Positions 7,803 through 15,857 are shown, counted from the stretch's first letter. The stretch is 64,000 nt of DNA from Cryobacterium tagatosivorans (GCF_004402215.1 NZ_SOEZ01000079.1:93444-157443), one strand, 5' to 3'. Notes: generated from the sequence alone by a model not told the origin. Translations and numbers: made by a program.

Positions 7803-8456
7803 ATGACTGATTCGATCGAGTTCTGGTTCGACCCTTCCTGCCCCTGGGCATGGGTGACTTCACGGTGGGTGGACGAGGTCGCGGACGCGCGCCGGCTCGA
7901 CGTCACCTGGAACGTGATGAGCCTCGCCGTGCTCAACGAGGACAAGGAGGTCAGCGACGAGTACCAGGCCTTCTTCCCCCGGGCCCTGAAGTACACCCGC
8001 CTGGTCCAGGCCGCCCAGGAACTGCACGGACAGGAGAGCGTCAAGGCCCTCTACGGCGCCCTCGGCGCCCTGATCCACCTCGGCGGACAGACCGACCCGG
8101 ACGCGGTCATCCCGGCGGCGCTCGCCGAGGTGGGATTACCGGCCTCGTTCGCCGCCCACGCGGACAGCGACGAATTCGATGTGGCCATGCGACTGAGCCA
8201 CTTCGAGGGCATCCGGCGGGTGGGCCACGACGTCGGGACGCCGATCATCGCCGTCGGCGACGTGGCCTTCTTCGGCCCCGTGATGTCGCCGGCTCCGACC
8301 GGCGCGCAGGCGCTCGCGCTCTGGGACGGGGTGATGGCGGCAGCCGCCTTCGACGGGTTCTTCGAACTCAAACGGAGTCGGACCCGCGAGCCGATCTTCG
8401 CGCCGCTGCCGACCGGCCCCGCCGACCAACCCGCCGCCCAACCCGCCGCCGACTAA
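7803..8456 (+). CDS. DsbA-family protein, Rv2466c-like mycothiol-dependent nitroreductase type
   Basis: A 217-residue thioredoxin-fold protein. The N-terminus EFWFDPSCPWAWVTSRW (residues 6-22) closely follows the Rv2466c pattern FWFDPLCPWCW, and NVMSLAVLNE is also shared. Rv2466c is a mycobacterial mycothiol-dependent reductase in the DsbA superfamily. Here the active-site motif is CPWA instead of CPWC: Cys13 stays and the resolving Cys is Ala16. A one-cysteine mechanism through a mycothiol mixed disulfide is therefore likely (inference). The cis-proline region is GTPIIAVGD (about residues 145-153). The last 15 residues are a repetitive Pro/Ala tail. It is followed closely by rpiB. Confidence 0.83.
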   Translation: MTDSIEFWFDPSCPWAWVTSRWVDEVADARRLDVTWNVMSLAVLNEDKEVSDEYQAFFPRALKYTRLVQAAQELHGQESVKALYGALGALIHLGGQTDPDAVIPAALAEVGLPASFAAHADSDEFDVAMRLSHFEGIRRVGHDVGTPIIAVGDVAFFGPVMSPAPTGAQALALWDGVMAAAAFDGFFELKRSRTREPIFAPLPTGPADQPAAQPAAD

Positions 8457-8457
8457 A

Positions 8458-8463
8458 TAGAAT
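8458..8463 (+). promoter_or_regulatory. -10 box TAGAAT before rpiB
   Basis: TAGAAT overlaps the stop region of the preceding gene and ends 6 bases before the rpiB ATG at 8470, suggesting an internal leaderless promoter for rpiB-nei-paiB. Confidence 0.5.
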
Positions 8464-8469
8464 TCCCCT

Positions 8470-8958
8470 ATGCGCATCCACATCGCCACCGACCACGCGG
8501 GCCTGGACTTCAGCCGGCACCTCATGACCCACCTCACCGCCGCCGGCCACGAGGTCATCGACCACGGGCCGCAGAGCTACGACGAGCTCGACGATTACCC
8601 GGCGTTCTGCATCAATGCGGCGCAGGCCGTGGTGAATGACCAGGCCGGCAACGTCGAGGCCCTGGGCGTCGTCTTCGGCGGGTCCGGCAACGGCGAGCAG
8701 ATGGCCGCCAACAAGGTGAAGGGTGCGCGTGCGGCCCTGGTCTGGAACCTGAGCACCGCCCGGCTCGCCCGGGAGCACAACGACGCCAACGTCATCTCCA
8801 TCGGGGCCAGGCAGCACACCGTCGAAGACGCGACGGCCTTCATCGACGCGTTCATTGCCGAGCCGTTCTCCGGGGCCGAGCGGCACGCGCGCCGGATCGC
8901 CCAGCTCGCGGAGTACGAAACAACCGGGCGGATCGCCGGCAAAGACATCGTGGCCTGA
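8470..8958 (+). CDS. rpiB: Ribose-5-phosphate isomerase B
   Basis: A 162-residue RpiB/LacAB-fold enzyme that interconverts ribose 5-phosphate and ribulose 5-phosphate in the pentose phosphate pathway. The N-terminus MRIHIATDHAGLDF holds the Asp-His pair that binds the substrate. The anion-binding loop GVVFGGSGNGEQMAANK (about residues 76-92) has Ser/Gly where many RpiB proteins have the catalytic Cys, as is usual in actinobacteria. REHNDANVISIGAR carries the conserved phosphate-binding region. The length is normal for the family. Only 2 bases separate it from the glycosylase gene, so they are cotranscribed. Confidence 0.93.
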   Translation: MRIHIATDHAGLDFSRHLMTHLTAAGHEVIDHGPQSYDELDDYPAFCINAAQAVVNDQAGNVEALGVVFGGSGNGEQMAANKVKGARAALVWNLSTARLAREHNDANVISIGARQHTVEDATAFIDAFIAEPFSGAERHARRIAQLAEYETTGRIAGKDIVA

Positions 8959-8960
8959 CC

Positions 8961-10016
8961 GTGCCCGAGGGTCATTCCGTCCACCGGATCACGCGCCAGT
9001 TCGCGCGCAACTTCGTCGGCAAGCCCGTGCGCCTCTCCTCGCCGCAGGGCCGGTTCGTGGCGGGGGCCGAGCAGCTCGACGGCCATGTGATGACGGATGC
9101 CCGGGCCGTCGGCAAGCAAATGTTCCTCGAGTTCGACAACGGACTCTGGCTGCGCATCCACCTGGGCATGTACGGCGCGTGGGACTTCGCCGGGGACATC
9201 CTGATGGACGCGACGATCGCGTCGGCCAACGGCAGGATGGGGCAGACCAACCAGCGCGGCACGGTCCTGGCCGGCACGGACCTGGGTCGGGCCGGCCTGG
9301 GCGCCGTGCTCGACTCGGCCGGCGAGAACTCCCTGCACAGCATCGGGGCCCCGCGCCGCACCCGGGTGCGGATGGCCGAGCAGGAAAAGGAACTGGGCGC
9401 GGTCGAGACCTTCCCGCCCGAACCCGTGGGCCAGGTGCGCGTTCGCCTGCTCACCGACACCGTCTCGGCCGACCTTCGCGGTCCGACCGCGTGCGAAGTG
9501 CTCGACGCCGGCCAGGTGGAAGCTGTGATCGCCAAGCTCGGACCCGATCCCCAGCTCGACGACGGCCAGGCCGCGGAAGACCGGTTCACGCACGCGGTGC
9601 GCCGCAGGCCCACCCCGATCGGCCTGCTCCTGATGGACCAGGCGGTGGTGGCCGGCATCGGCAACGTGTACCGGGCCGAGCTCCTGTTCCGCGCCCGGAT
9701 CGACCCGCATGCCCCAGGGAAGACCCTCAGCGACGACACGGTCCGCGGCCTCTGGCGGGACTGGTCGCACCTGCTCGCCATCGGCGTGAAAACCGGCCAG
9801 ATGATGACGATGGACGACCTCGGCGACGACGAGTACGTCCTGGCCATGAGGAACCGGGCGGACCGGCACTGGGTCTACAAACGCGAGGGGCTGCCCTGCC
9901 GCGTCTGCGGCACGCACATCGCCCTCGAGGAGATGGGGGCACGCAAGCTGTACTGGTGCCCGTCCTGCCAGCGGCCCTCGGCCGGAACGATCGACCTGGA
10001 AAGCGGAATCCGATGA
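8961..10016 (+). CDS. Fpg/Nei family DNA glycosylase (endonuclease VIII-like)
   Basis: A 351-residue DNA repair glycosylase/AP lyase that removes oxidised bases. After removal of the initiator Met the N-terminus is PEGHSVHRI, giving the catalytic Pro and Glu. The helix-two-turn-helix region includes LLMDQAVVAGIGNVYRAELLF (abridged; about residues 222-241). A C-terminal zinc finger C-x2-C...C-x2-C is present from CRVCGTH to WCPSCQ (about 314-337). The family normally has 260-290 residues; the extra length lies in the middle (about 85-180). The GTG start follows rpiB by 2 bases. The stop overlaps the next ATG (ATGA). Confidence 0.9.
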   Translation: MPEGHSVHRITRQFARNFVGKPVRLSSPQGRFVAGAEQLDGHVMTDARAVGKQMFLEFDNGLWLRIHLGMYGAWDFAGDILMDATIASANGRMGQTNQRGTVLAGTDLGRAGLGAVLDSAGENSLHSIGAPRRTRVRMAEQEKELGAVETFPPEPVGQVRVRLLTDTVSADLRGPTACEVLDAGQVEAVIAKLGPDPQLDDGQAAEDRFTHAVRRRPTPIGLLLMDQAVVAGIGNVYRAELLFRARIDPHAPGKTLSDDTVRGLWRDWSHLLAIGVKTGQMMTMDDLGDDEYVLAMRNRADRHWVYKREGLPCRVCGTHIALEEMGARKLYWCPSCQRPSAGTIDLESGIR

Positions 10017-10648
10017 GACAGAACCCCAGTTTCGTGCTCGGCGAAACCGCCGAAATCAAGCGCTTGATCAGGGAAAACCCGTGGGCCACGATCGTCAGCC
10101 ACACCTCGGCCGGCGAACTGGTCGCCTCGCACTACCCGGTCATCCTCGACGAGTCGTCGGAGGGCATCGTGCTGCTCGGGCACGTGGGCCGCCCGGACGA
10201 GCAGCTGCACGAACTCGGTTCTCACCAGCTGATCGTGGTTATCCAGGGCCCCCACGGTTACATCTCGCCCGGCTGGTACGACGCGTCCGGGGCCGTCCCC
10301 ACCTGGAACTTCATCACCGCGCACCTCTACGGCACGCCTGAGCTGCTCAGCGCCGAAGAGAACCTGCGTGTGCTCGAGGGTCTGGTCGACCACTTCGAGG
10401 AGCGGATGCCTGAGCCGCGCCGCATGAAGGGCACGCAGGTTGACGCCGCGTATGCCGAGCGCATCTCGGCGGGGACGGTGGGTTTCCGCCTGAGGGTCAC
10501 CCGGCTGGTGGCCAAGAACAAGATGAGCCAGAACAAACCGGCCGCGACCGTGGAACGCGTGATCGCGGAACTCGAGGGCGACGGGCCGTACGCGAGTGCG
10601 CCCCTGGCCGCCGAAATGCGGCGCGTGCACGATCGGCTCGGTCGGTGA
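10013..10648 (+). CDS. PaiB-like FMN-binding protein (putative negative regulator)
   Basis: A 211-residue protein of the PaiB/FMN-binding split-barrel family. MRQNPSFVLGETAEIKRLI is the usual N-terminus, and GPHGYISPGWY with VPTWNFITAHLYG (about residues 79-105) is the family's most conserved block. In Bacillus PaiB was described as a negative regulator of sporulation and protease genes; the biochemical role elsewhere is unclear. A heme- or FMN-binding barrel is likely. It is translationally coupled on both sides: ATGA with the glycosylase gene and GTGA with the amidohydrolase gene. Confidence 0.88.
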   Translation: MRQNPSFVLGETAEIKRLIRENPWATIVSHTSAGELVASHYPVILDESSEGIVLLGHVGRPDEQLHELGSHQLIVVIQGPHGYISPGWYDASGAVPTWNFITAHLYGTPELLSAEENLRVLEGLVDHFEERMPEPRRMKGTQVDAAYAERISAGTVGFRLRVTRLVAKNKMSQNKPAATVERVIAELEGDGPYASAPLAAEMRRVHDRLGR

Positions 10649-12123
10649 CGGGTTCCACGACGCTTCTCCTGCTGAATGGCCGCCTCCCGGGCAGCGACGA
10701 CGTCGTCGACATCGAAATCGCCGACGGCGTGATCCGGCGCGTCGGCTACACCGACCCCGGCCGCCCGGCGACGCGCACGGTCGACCTCGGTGAGCGGTGG
10801 GTCATCCCAGGGCTCTGGGACAACCACGTGCATTTCAGCCAGTGGGCGCAGACGGCACGGCGCCTCGATGTCTCTGCCGCGGCATCCGCCGCGGCGGCGG
10901 CCGTCTCCGTCGCCGGGCGCGTTCCCTCGGTACCGTCCGGGGACACCCTCGTCGGGTTCGGTTTCCGCGACGGGCTGTGGCCGGACGCTCCCGGGCTCGA
11001 GGTGCTCGACGCCGCATCCGGGGACGTCCCCGTCGTGCTGGTCAGCGGCGACCTGCACAGCTGCTGGCTGAACTCGGCGGCGCTTGCGCTGCACGGTTTC
11101 GCGGGCCATCCCACTGGGCTGCTCCGGGAGGACGACTGCTTCGCCGTCGTCGCCTCGCTCGGCGCGGTCGCGGACGCGGTGATGGACGGCTGGGCCGACG
11201 AGGCGGCGCGGGTCGCGGCATCCCGCGGCGTCGTCGGCATCGTCGACCTCGAAATGACCTGGAACCTCGACACCTGGCGGCGCCGGATCGCCGCGGGCAC
11301 GGATGCGCTCCGGGTCGAGTTCGGCATCTACAGCCAGGACCTGGCGCGGGCGGTGGCGCTCGGCCTGAGAACCGGGGCTCCGGTCGACGGAACCGGGGGA
11401 CTGCTCACCGTGGGCCCGTACAAGGTGATCACCGACGGGTCGCTCAACACCCGCACGGCGTACTGCTTCGACGAGTATCCCGGCCTCGAAGGCACCCCGG
11501 GTGCGCACGGGATGCTCACGGTGCCGCCCGCGGAGCTCGTCTCGCTGATGCGGACCGCGGCCGAGGCCGGCATCCGCCCGGCCGTGCATGCCATCGGCGA
11601 CCACGCCAACAGCCTGGCCCTCGACGCGTTCGCGGAGCTCGCCTGCGAGGGCAGCATCGAACACGCGCAACTGCTCGCCGCCGCCGACATCGGCCGATTC
11701 GCCCGGCTGGGCGTGGTCGCCAGCGTGCAACCGGAGCATGCCCTGGACGACCGCGATGTCGCCGACCGCTACTGGGCCGGCCGCACCGGCCGGGCCTTCG
11801 TGCTCGCGAGCCTGCTGGACGCCGGCGTGCAGCTGGCACTCGGCTCGGATGCCCCGGTCGCGCCCCTCGACCCCTGGGTGACGATGGCCGCCGCCGTTGG
11901 GCGCGGCACGGAGGGCCGCGAGCCGTGGCACCCCGAGCAGGCGATCTCCCGGCAGGCGGCCCTGGCCGCGTCCGCGCGCGGGCGGCACCAGGTCGCGGTG
12001 GGGGAGGTCGCCGACCTGGCGGTCTGCGAGGTCGACCCGTTGACGGCATCCGTGGCCGATCTCCGGCGGATGCCCGTGGCCGCCACCCTGCTGGCCGGCC
12101 GCTTCACCCACACCACCCTCTGA
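10645..12123 (+). CDS. Amidohydrolase (YtcJ-like)
   Basis: A 492-residue amidohydrolase-superfamily protein with the small beta domain first (GRLPGSDDVVDIEIADGVI) and the metal-dependent TIM barrel after. The metal-binding HxH motif is DNHVHFSQW (about residues 58-66). Further conserved parts are VHAIGDHAN (about 314-322), EHAQLL (about 341-346) and the C-terminal ALGSDAPVAPLDPW (about 397-410). The YtcJ group is usually annotated as hydrolysing amide or ester bonds of small molecules, without a fixed substrate. The GTG start overlaps the preceding stop (GTGA). It ends 11 bases before a large palindrome. Confidence 0.88.
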   Translation: MTGSTTLLLLNGRLPGSDDVVDIEIADGVIRRVGYTDPGRPATRTVDLGERWVIPGLWDNHVHFSQWAQTARRLDVSAAASAAAAAVSVAGRVPSVPSGDTLVGFGFRDGLWPDAPGLEVLDAASGDVPVVLVSGDLHSCWLNSAALALHGFAGHPTGLLREDDCFAVVASLGAVADAVMDGWADEAARVAASRGVVGIVDLEMTWNLDTWRRRIAAGTDALRVEFGIYSQDLARAVALGLRTGAPVDGTGGLLTVGPYKVITDGSLNTRTAYCFDEYPGLEGTPGAHGMLTVPPAELVSLMRTAAEAGIRPAVHAIGDHANSLALDAFAELACEGSIEHAQLLAAADIGRFARLGVVASVQPEHALDDRDVADRYWAGRTGRAFVLASLLDAGVQLALGSDAPVAPLDPWVTMAAAVGRGTEGREPWHPEQAISRQAALAASARGRHQVAVGEVADLAVCEVDPLTASVADLRRMPVAATLLAGRFTHTTL

Positions 12124-12134
12124 GCCCCTCCCCA

Positions 12135-12209
12135 CACTCCCCGCGAAACCGCAGTTGTGCGCGTCATTCGGGCGTTTTGACGCGCACAACTGCGGTTTCG
12201 CGGGGAGTG
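12135..12209 (+). repeat. Palindromic 3'-end repeat, family A copy 1
   Basis: Arms 12135-12166 and 12178-12209 form a perfect 32-bp stem with an 11-base loop, built on the core CCGCGAAACCGCAGTTGTGC. It starts 11 bases after the amidohydrolase stop codon. Copies 2-4 are at 20823, 29662 and 40063. The asymmetric loop (ATTCGGGCG) gives it a direction, here the same as the upstream gene. Confidence 0.92.
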
Positions 12210-12221
12210 AGGGGGCATGGA

Positions 12222-12237
12222 CGGGGGATTACCCCCG
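12222..12237. promoter_or_regulatory. Short GGGGG/CCCCC palindrome before histidine kinase
   Basis: CGGGGG-ATTA-CCCCCG is a perfect 6-bp inverted repeat 59 bases before the histidine kinase ATG. It could be a binding site for the cognate response regulator (autoregulation) or simply a small hairpin. Evidence is limited to symmetry and position. Confidence 0.35.
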
Positions 12238-12295
12238 AGGGGATCCGGAGGCTGTCCGGGTGGGGCGGGTGACGCCGCGGCGCGAGAGTGGAGTC

Positions 12296-13930
12296 ATGAC
12301 CACTGAAACCACCCCGGGACCGGCGCAGTCTGCCACGCTGGATGCCGTGCAGACCACACCACCCGCAGCCACACCACCCGCAGTTCCACCGGCCTCGGCC
12401 ACACCGCCCGCAGCCACACCGCCCGCTTCGCCAGCCGCCGCGCCGCCCGCTGCCACGGCGCCGACAGCCACGGTGTCCGCAGCCATTTCGCCCGCGGCGG
12501 ATCCATCCGCAGCCGCGCCGCCTGTCCGCCCGCGGGCGACCTACGGCAGCCTCTGGCGGCAGGTGCCGAGGGAACTCGGGTTTCTGCTGCCCACCCTGCC
12601 CATCGTCATCGCGGCCCTCACCACGCTCAGCACCGTCTTCTTCACCGGGGTCGGGCTCGTCGCCATGTTCGTCGGGCTCTTCCTCGTCGTCGCGGCCCTG
12701 TACATCGCCCGCGGATTCGGCGCCTTCGAGCTGCTGCGGCTGCGCTGGGCCGGCCGGCCCCCGATCACGCCCCCGCGCTGGGCGCCCCCGGGCGAGGCAG
12801 CCACGCCGCTGCGGACCATCCTCGGCCCGCTCGTCAACGGACACTACTGGCTGTACCTGCTGCACGGCATGGTCGTGAACTTCTTCCTCGGCCTCGTGAG
12901 CTGGATCGTCACAATCGTCTGTCTGTCCGTGGGCCTCGGCGGTGTCAGCTTCTGGGCCTGGGGCGGCTTCGTCCCCGTTGGCGACGGTCGAATCCAGCTC
13001 TTCGACCTCGTGGCGGACTGGCTCGTGCCCGGGAACACGCTCTCCGTCGCCCCGTTCGTCGGCGAGAGCATCCTCCAGTTCATCCTCGGCGCCATTTTCC
13101 TGCTGACCCTGCCCTACCTGACCCGGATGTTGCTGATCGCGCACCACGCGACGGCGCGCGTCATGCTCGGGGCCTGGCCCTCGGAGGCACTGCAGCGCGA
13201 GGTAGCCGACCTGAGCGCATCCCGCGGCGCGGCCGTCTCAGCCGAGGACCAGTCGCTTCGTCGCCTCGAGCGCGACATCCATGACGGACCCCAGCAACGG
13301 CTGGTCCGGCTGCAGATGGACCTCGCCGCCGCCGAACGCAAGCTGGACACCGACCCGGAGGCCGTCCGCAGCCTGCTCGCCGAGGCCAGGAACCAGGCGC
13401 ATGAAACCCTCGAGGAACTGCGCGCACTGTCCCGCGGGCTCGTTCCGCCCATCCTGCAGGACCGCGGCCTGGTCGCCGGGCTCGAGTCGCTGGCCGCGCG
13501 CAGCACGGTACCCGTGCAGCTGGAAATGAACCTCGATCCCGCCCTCCGGCTTTCGTCCGAGATCGAACGCAACGCCTACTTCGTCGCGGCCGAGCTGCTC
13601 ACCAACGTGGCCAAGCATGCCCGGGCGACGAGCATCCGCCTGCACGCGACGCTGCGCCGTGTCCCGGATGATGACAGCACCTGGCTCGACCTCTGGGTGA
13701 TGGACAACGGATGCGGTGGAGCGGTCTTCACCGACGGCCACGGCCTGCAGGGGCTCCACGAACGGCTGCGCGGGCTGCGGGGGGTCCTCTCACTCACCAG
13801 CCCGGCCGGGGGACCGACGGCGATCGGCGCGCACATCCCGCTGGCGTCAACGCTGTCGGGCTCCGTGCCCGTCTCCGTGCCCGTCTCCGTGCCCGTCTCC
13901 GTGCCGGCTACGGTTCCGGATGCGGCCTGA
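12296..13930 (+). CDS. Sensor histidine kinase, NarL/DesK-type (HisKA_3) with multi-helix sensor domain
   Basis: About 544 residues. Residues 1-80 are a low-complexity Ala/Pro/Thr region. Residues 85-290 contain four or five membrane helices of the putative sensor-domain type. The dimerisation helix holds the phospho-acceptor His in LERDIHDGPQQRLVRL (His about 328). The HATPase domain has NAYFVAAELLTNVAKHA as N-box and DNGCGG as G1 box. The C-terminus ends in a repeated VPVS tetrapeptide from a 12-base tandem repeat (13865-13910). The partner is the response regulator at 14918. The ATG at 12296 is chosen since upstream codons run through the palindrome; a GAGAGTGGAG ribosome-binding site precedes it. 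Confidence 0.88.
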   Translation: MTTETTPGPAQSATLDAVQTTPPAATPPAVPPASATPPAATPPASPAAAPPAATAPTATVSAAISPAADPSAAAPPVRPRATYGSLWRQVPRELGFLLPTLPIVIAALTTLSTVFFTGVGLVAMFVGLFLVVAALYIARGFGAFELLRLRWAGRPPITPPRWAPPGEAATPLRTILGPLVNGHYWLYLLHGMVVNFFLGLVSWIVTIVCLSVGLGGVSFWAWGGFVPVGDGRIQLFDLVADWLVPGNTLSVAPFVGESILQFILGAIFLLTLPYLTRMLLIAHHATARVMLGAWPSEALQREVADLSASRGAAVSAEDQSLRRLERDIHDGPQQRLVRLQMDLAAAERKLDTDPEAVRSLLAEARNQAHETLEELRALSRGLVPPILQDRGLVAGLESLAARSTVPVQLEMNLDPALRLSSEIERNAYFVAAELLTNVAKHARATSIRLHATLRRVPDDDSTWLDLWVMDNGCGGAVFTDGHGLQGLHERLRGLRGVLSLTSPAGGPTAIGAHIPLASTLSGSVPVSVPVSVPVSVPATVPDAA

Positions 13931-14228
13931 CCGGCGCCTGGTGGCGATGCCCGATGCCGGTCCGGGCCCCGGCAGGAGTTCGGTGCGTCCAGACCTTGCG
14001 CCCGGCCGGGTTCCGGTTGGCGGCGTGACGGTGATGTGCCGGTCGGGCCATCGTCAGCGGCGGTGACTTCAGCCCGCGCCTCCTGACGATGACCAGGACG
14101 GCGGCGCCGGCAAGGAAGAGCAGCAGGGCGACCAGGCCCATGTTCTCGGCCTCGACCCCGGTCGATGTGATCGCGATCGGGCGCACGGCCGCCAGCAGGC
14201 TCGGTGTCACGAGGCCGGATTGGATCAT
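13908..14228 (-). CDS. Small single-pass membrane protein, sorting-signal-like
   Basis: A 106-residue protein I cannot assign to a family. A short lead is followed by AITSTGVEAENM and a hydrophobic helix LVALLLFLAGAAVLVIV capped by RRR (about residues 32-52). This resembles a cell-wall sorting signal (xxxTG, helix, basic cap), but a basic 55-residue tail rich in His and Arg follows, which real sorting signals lack. The start is well supported: GAAAGGAGGG lies 8 bases upstream. That leader is nearly identical to the leader of the divergent secreted protein at 14495. The 3' end overlaps the end of the histidine kinase gene by 23 bases on the opposite strand. Confidence 0.6.
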   Translation of the reverse strand: MIQSGLVTPSLLAAVRPIAITSTGVEAENMGLVALLLFLAGAAVLVIVRRRGLKSPPLTMARPAHHRHAANRNPAGRKVWTHRTPAGARTGIGHRHQAPVRPHPEP

Positions 14229-14237
14229 GGGGTGACC

Positions 14238-14256
14238 CTCCTTTCGGGTAAGAGTG
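14238..14256 (-). promoter_or_regulatory. Shared leader/RBS element, copy 1
   Basis: On the minus strand the 19 bases CACTCTTACCCGAAAGGAG precede the small membrane protein gene. Copy 2 at 14468-14486 on the plus strand differs at one base and precedes the secreted protein gene. Identity covers the ribosome-binding site and 12 bases before it, so both genes may share post-transcriptional or promoter-proximal control. Confidence 0.7.
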
Positions 14257-14282
14257 GGGTCACGCGCTCAGCAAAGCAGGCC

Positions 14283-14314
14283 GGGTATCCCGCCGACAAG
14301 GCACCCGGATACCC
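14283..14314. promoter_or_regulatory. Inverted repeat GGGTATCC/GGATACCC in divergent promoter region
   Basis: Two perfect 8-base half-sites (14283-14290 and 14307-14314) lie 16 bases apart, 24 bases centre-to-centre. They are between the divergent small membrane protein and secreted protein genes, inside a two-component cluster. They could be regulator half-sites; the binding protein is not known. Confidence 0.4.
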
Positions 14315-14467
14315 CAAAGTGAGGGTCACTCATCTTTTCGGGAACGGCGCGTGCCGGGCCTGCCGCCAGGCGCGCGAGGAACGCGGGTCCCTCGAACTGG
14401 GGGTGAGAATTGCTCAGGTTGCCCCTTGTTGGGGGACAGCGCACCGTGCTCTGATGTGGCTAAGAAG

Positions 14468-14486
14468 CACTCTTACCCGAAGGGAG
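14468..14486 (+). promoter_or_regulatory. Shared leader/RBS element, copy 2
   Basis: CACTCTTACCCGAAGGGAG ends 8 bases before the ATG at 14495 and matches copy 1 (14238-14256, opposite strand) at 18 of 19 bases. It contains the ribosome-binding site of the secreted protein gene. Confidence 0.7.
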
Positions 14487-14494
14487 TACCACAA

Positions 14495-14854
14495 ATGATC
14501 CTGTCTACAGAGGCCGGGCGAAAGCGCGCCCGCGTCGTCGCCCTGTTCGCCGCCGTTCCGTTCGCGGCCCTCGGCGCACTGGGCGTCGCGGCATCCGCCA
14601 CGGCCTCGCAGCCGTCCGACGACCACAAGGTCACCTACTGCCACGCGACCCACAGCGAGAAGAACCCGTACGTGATCATCACCACCGACAAGGTCGCCGT
14701 CGTGCAGGCGCACCAGAACCACCAGGACCTCGAGGACGTCATTCCCGCGTTCGACTGGTGGCTGGCCGGAGCGACCGGACACTTCGACGGGCAGGGCGAC
14801 AACCCGGAGGCCTTCATCGAGAACGGCTGTGTGGCGGAGGAATACCCCAGCTAG
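14495..14854 (+). CDS. Secreted protein with CHAT-x(6)-PYV motif, function unknown
   Basis: A 119-residue protein with a Sec signal peptide: basic KRAR, hydrophobic VVALFAAVPFAALGALGVAA and an ASATA-S cleavage region near residue 38. The mature part has VTYCHATHSEKNPYVIITTD (residues 46-65) and ends near NGCVAEEYPS. Its only two cysteines, about residues 49 and 112, could form one disulfide. Similar CHATG...NPYV segments occur in secreted actinobacterial proteins of unknown role. It is flanked by a histidine kinase, a small membrane protein and a response regulator, so it is a plausible target or ligand-binding partner of that system (inference). Confidence 0.72.
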   Translation: MILSTEAGRKRARVVALFAAVPFAALGALGVAASATASQPSDDHKVTYCHATHSEKNPYVIITTDKVAVVQAHQNHQDLEDVIPAFDWWLAGATGHFDGQGDNPEAFIENGCVAEEYPS

Positions 14855-14917
14855 GGCGGCCCGGGCGGATGCCGGGGACCCGACCCGCGGCATCCGTTTC
14901 GCCCCTATCCTGAAGAC

Positions 14918-15583
14918 ATGACTGAGGACGGGGCGAGAGGCGCGGTGCGCCTGGTCCTCGCGGAGGATTCCGTGCTGCTGCGCGAGGGACTGGCCAGGCT
15001 GTTCGACGAAGCCGGCTTCGAGACGCTGGCCGCGTACGGCGATGCCGACGCGCTGCTGGCAGACGTAGACCGGCTCCGGCCCGACCTCGCCGTGCTCGAT
15101 GTGCGGATGCCGCCCACCTTCCGCGACGAGGGCGTGCGCGCGGCTCTCGAACTGCGCCGCCGGCTTCCCGGCATCGGGATCCTGCTGCTCAGCCAGTATG
15201 TCGAGGGCACGTACGCCCAGGAGCTGCTGGCCGCCGGCGACGGGGGCCTCGGCTACCTGCTCAAGGACCGGGTCGCGTCGCTCGAGGAGCTCAAGGATGC
15301 CGTTCGGCGCATCAGCGCGGGCGGCACGGTGCTCGACCCGCAGGTGGTGCGGGAGCTGCTGGCCCGGCGGACCGATCCGCTCGCCTCGCTCACACCGCGG
15401 GAGCGCGAGGTGCTCGGCCTGATGGCCGAGGGGCGCACCAACGGCGGGATCGCCTCCGCCCTGGTGATCGGCGTTGGGGCGGTAGAGAAGAACGTGACGT
15501 CCATTTTCCAGAAGCTCGGGCTTGAGGACTCGGGGTCCGACCACCGCCGGGTGCTGGCCGTGCTGAGGTTCCTCCAGCACTGA
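14918..15583 (+). CDS. NarL/LuxR-type response regulator
   Basis: A 221-residue two-domain regulator. The receiver domain has the acidic pocket LAEDS (about 14-18), phospho-acceptor Asp61 in VLDVRMPP, and the conserved Lys in GYLLKDRV (about residue 113). The C-terminal LuxR-type helix-turn-helix is SLTPREREVLGLMAEGRTNG (about 157-176). It should be phosphorylated by the DesK-type kinase encoded at 12296-13930, from which it is separated by two small genes. A TATCCT box (14906-14911) ends 6 bases before the ATG with no ribosome-binding site, so it probably has its own leaderless promoter. Confidence 0.92.
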   Translation: MTEDGARGAVRLVLAEDSVLLREGLARLFDEAGFETLAAYGDADALLADVDRLRPDLAVLDVRMPPTFRDEGVRAALELRRRLPGIGILLLSQYVEGTYAQELLAAGDGGLGYLLKDRVASLEELKDAVRRISAGGTVLDPQVVRELLARRTDPLASLTPREREVLGLMAEGRTNGGIASALVIGVGAVEKNVTSIFQKLGLEDSGSDHRRVLAVLRFLQH

Positions 15584-15620
15584 TCGTTCCTTCAGCGCTG
15601 ACCCCAGGGCCCGGCCCTCT

Positions 15621-15683
15621 CGCTGAGTTGCGGACAAAGTACCTTCCCGAGGCCGATGAAGGTACTTTCTCCGCAAACGAGCG
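15621..15683. repeat. Palindromic 3'-end repeat, family C copy 2
   Basis: Arms 15621-15646 and 15658-15683 are inverted copies around the core TGCGGACAAAGTACCTTC, less perfect at the base than copy 1 (4281-4343). It lies between the response regulator gene and the convergent tRNA-Gly gene. Confidence 0.8.
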
Positions 15684-15783
15684 GCAGCCTTGCGGGCGGC
15701 TCGGATGCTCCTCGGCCAGCCCGCCCGTCTGCTCCGCTGCGAGATCTGCGGAAAGGGCGCTGATTCCGGCGGGACGGTGATTC

Positions 15784-15857
15784 TGGAGGGGATGACGGGA
15801 ATCGAACCCGCGCCATCAGTTTGGAAAACTGAGGCTCTACCATTGAGCTACATCCCC
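15784..15857 (-). tRNA. tRNA-Gly (anticodon TCC)
   Basis: The minus strand folds into a full cloverleaf: acceptor GGGGATG paired with CATCCCC, D-arm GCTCAATGGTAGAGC, anticodon stem TCAGT/ACTGA with loop TTTCCAA (anticodon TCC), and T-arm with GGTTCGATTCC. The 3' CCA is encoded. The size of 74 bases including CCA is typical for tRNA-Gly. Confidence 0.97.

Noticed and set aside
12342..12878. Open frame rich in His/Pro/Arg in another frame of the histidine kinase gene
   Set aside because: It is an artefact of the repetitive Ala/Pro codons of the kinase N-terminus; no start signal and no domain.
13861..13910. Tandem repeat at the end of the histidine kinase gene as a CRISPR-like array
   Set aside because: Units are 12 bases, contiguous, in frame and without spacers; it is a simple coding repeat.
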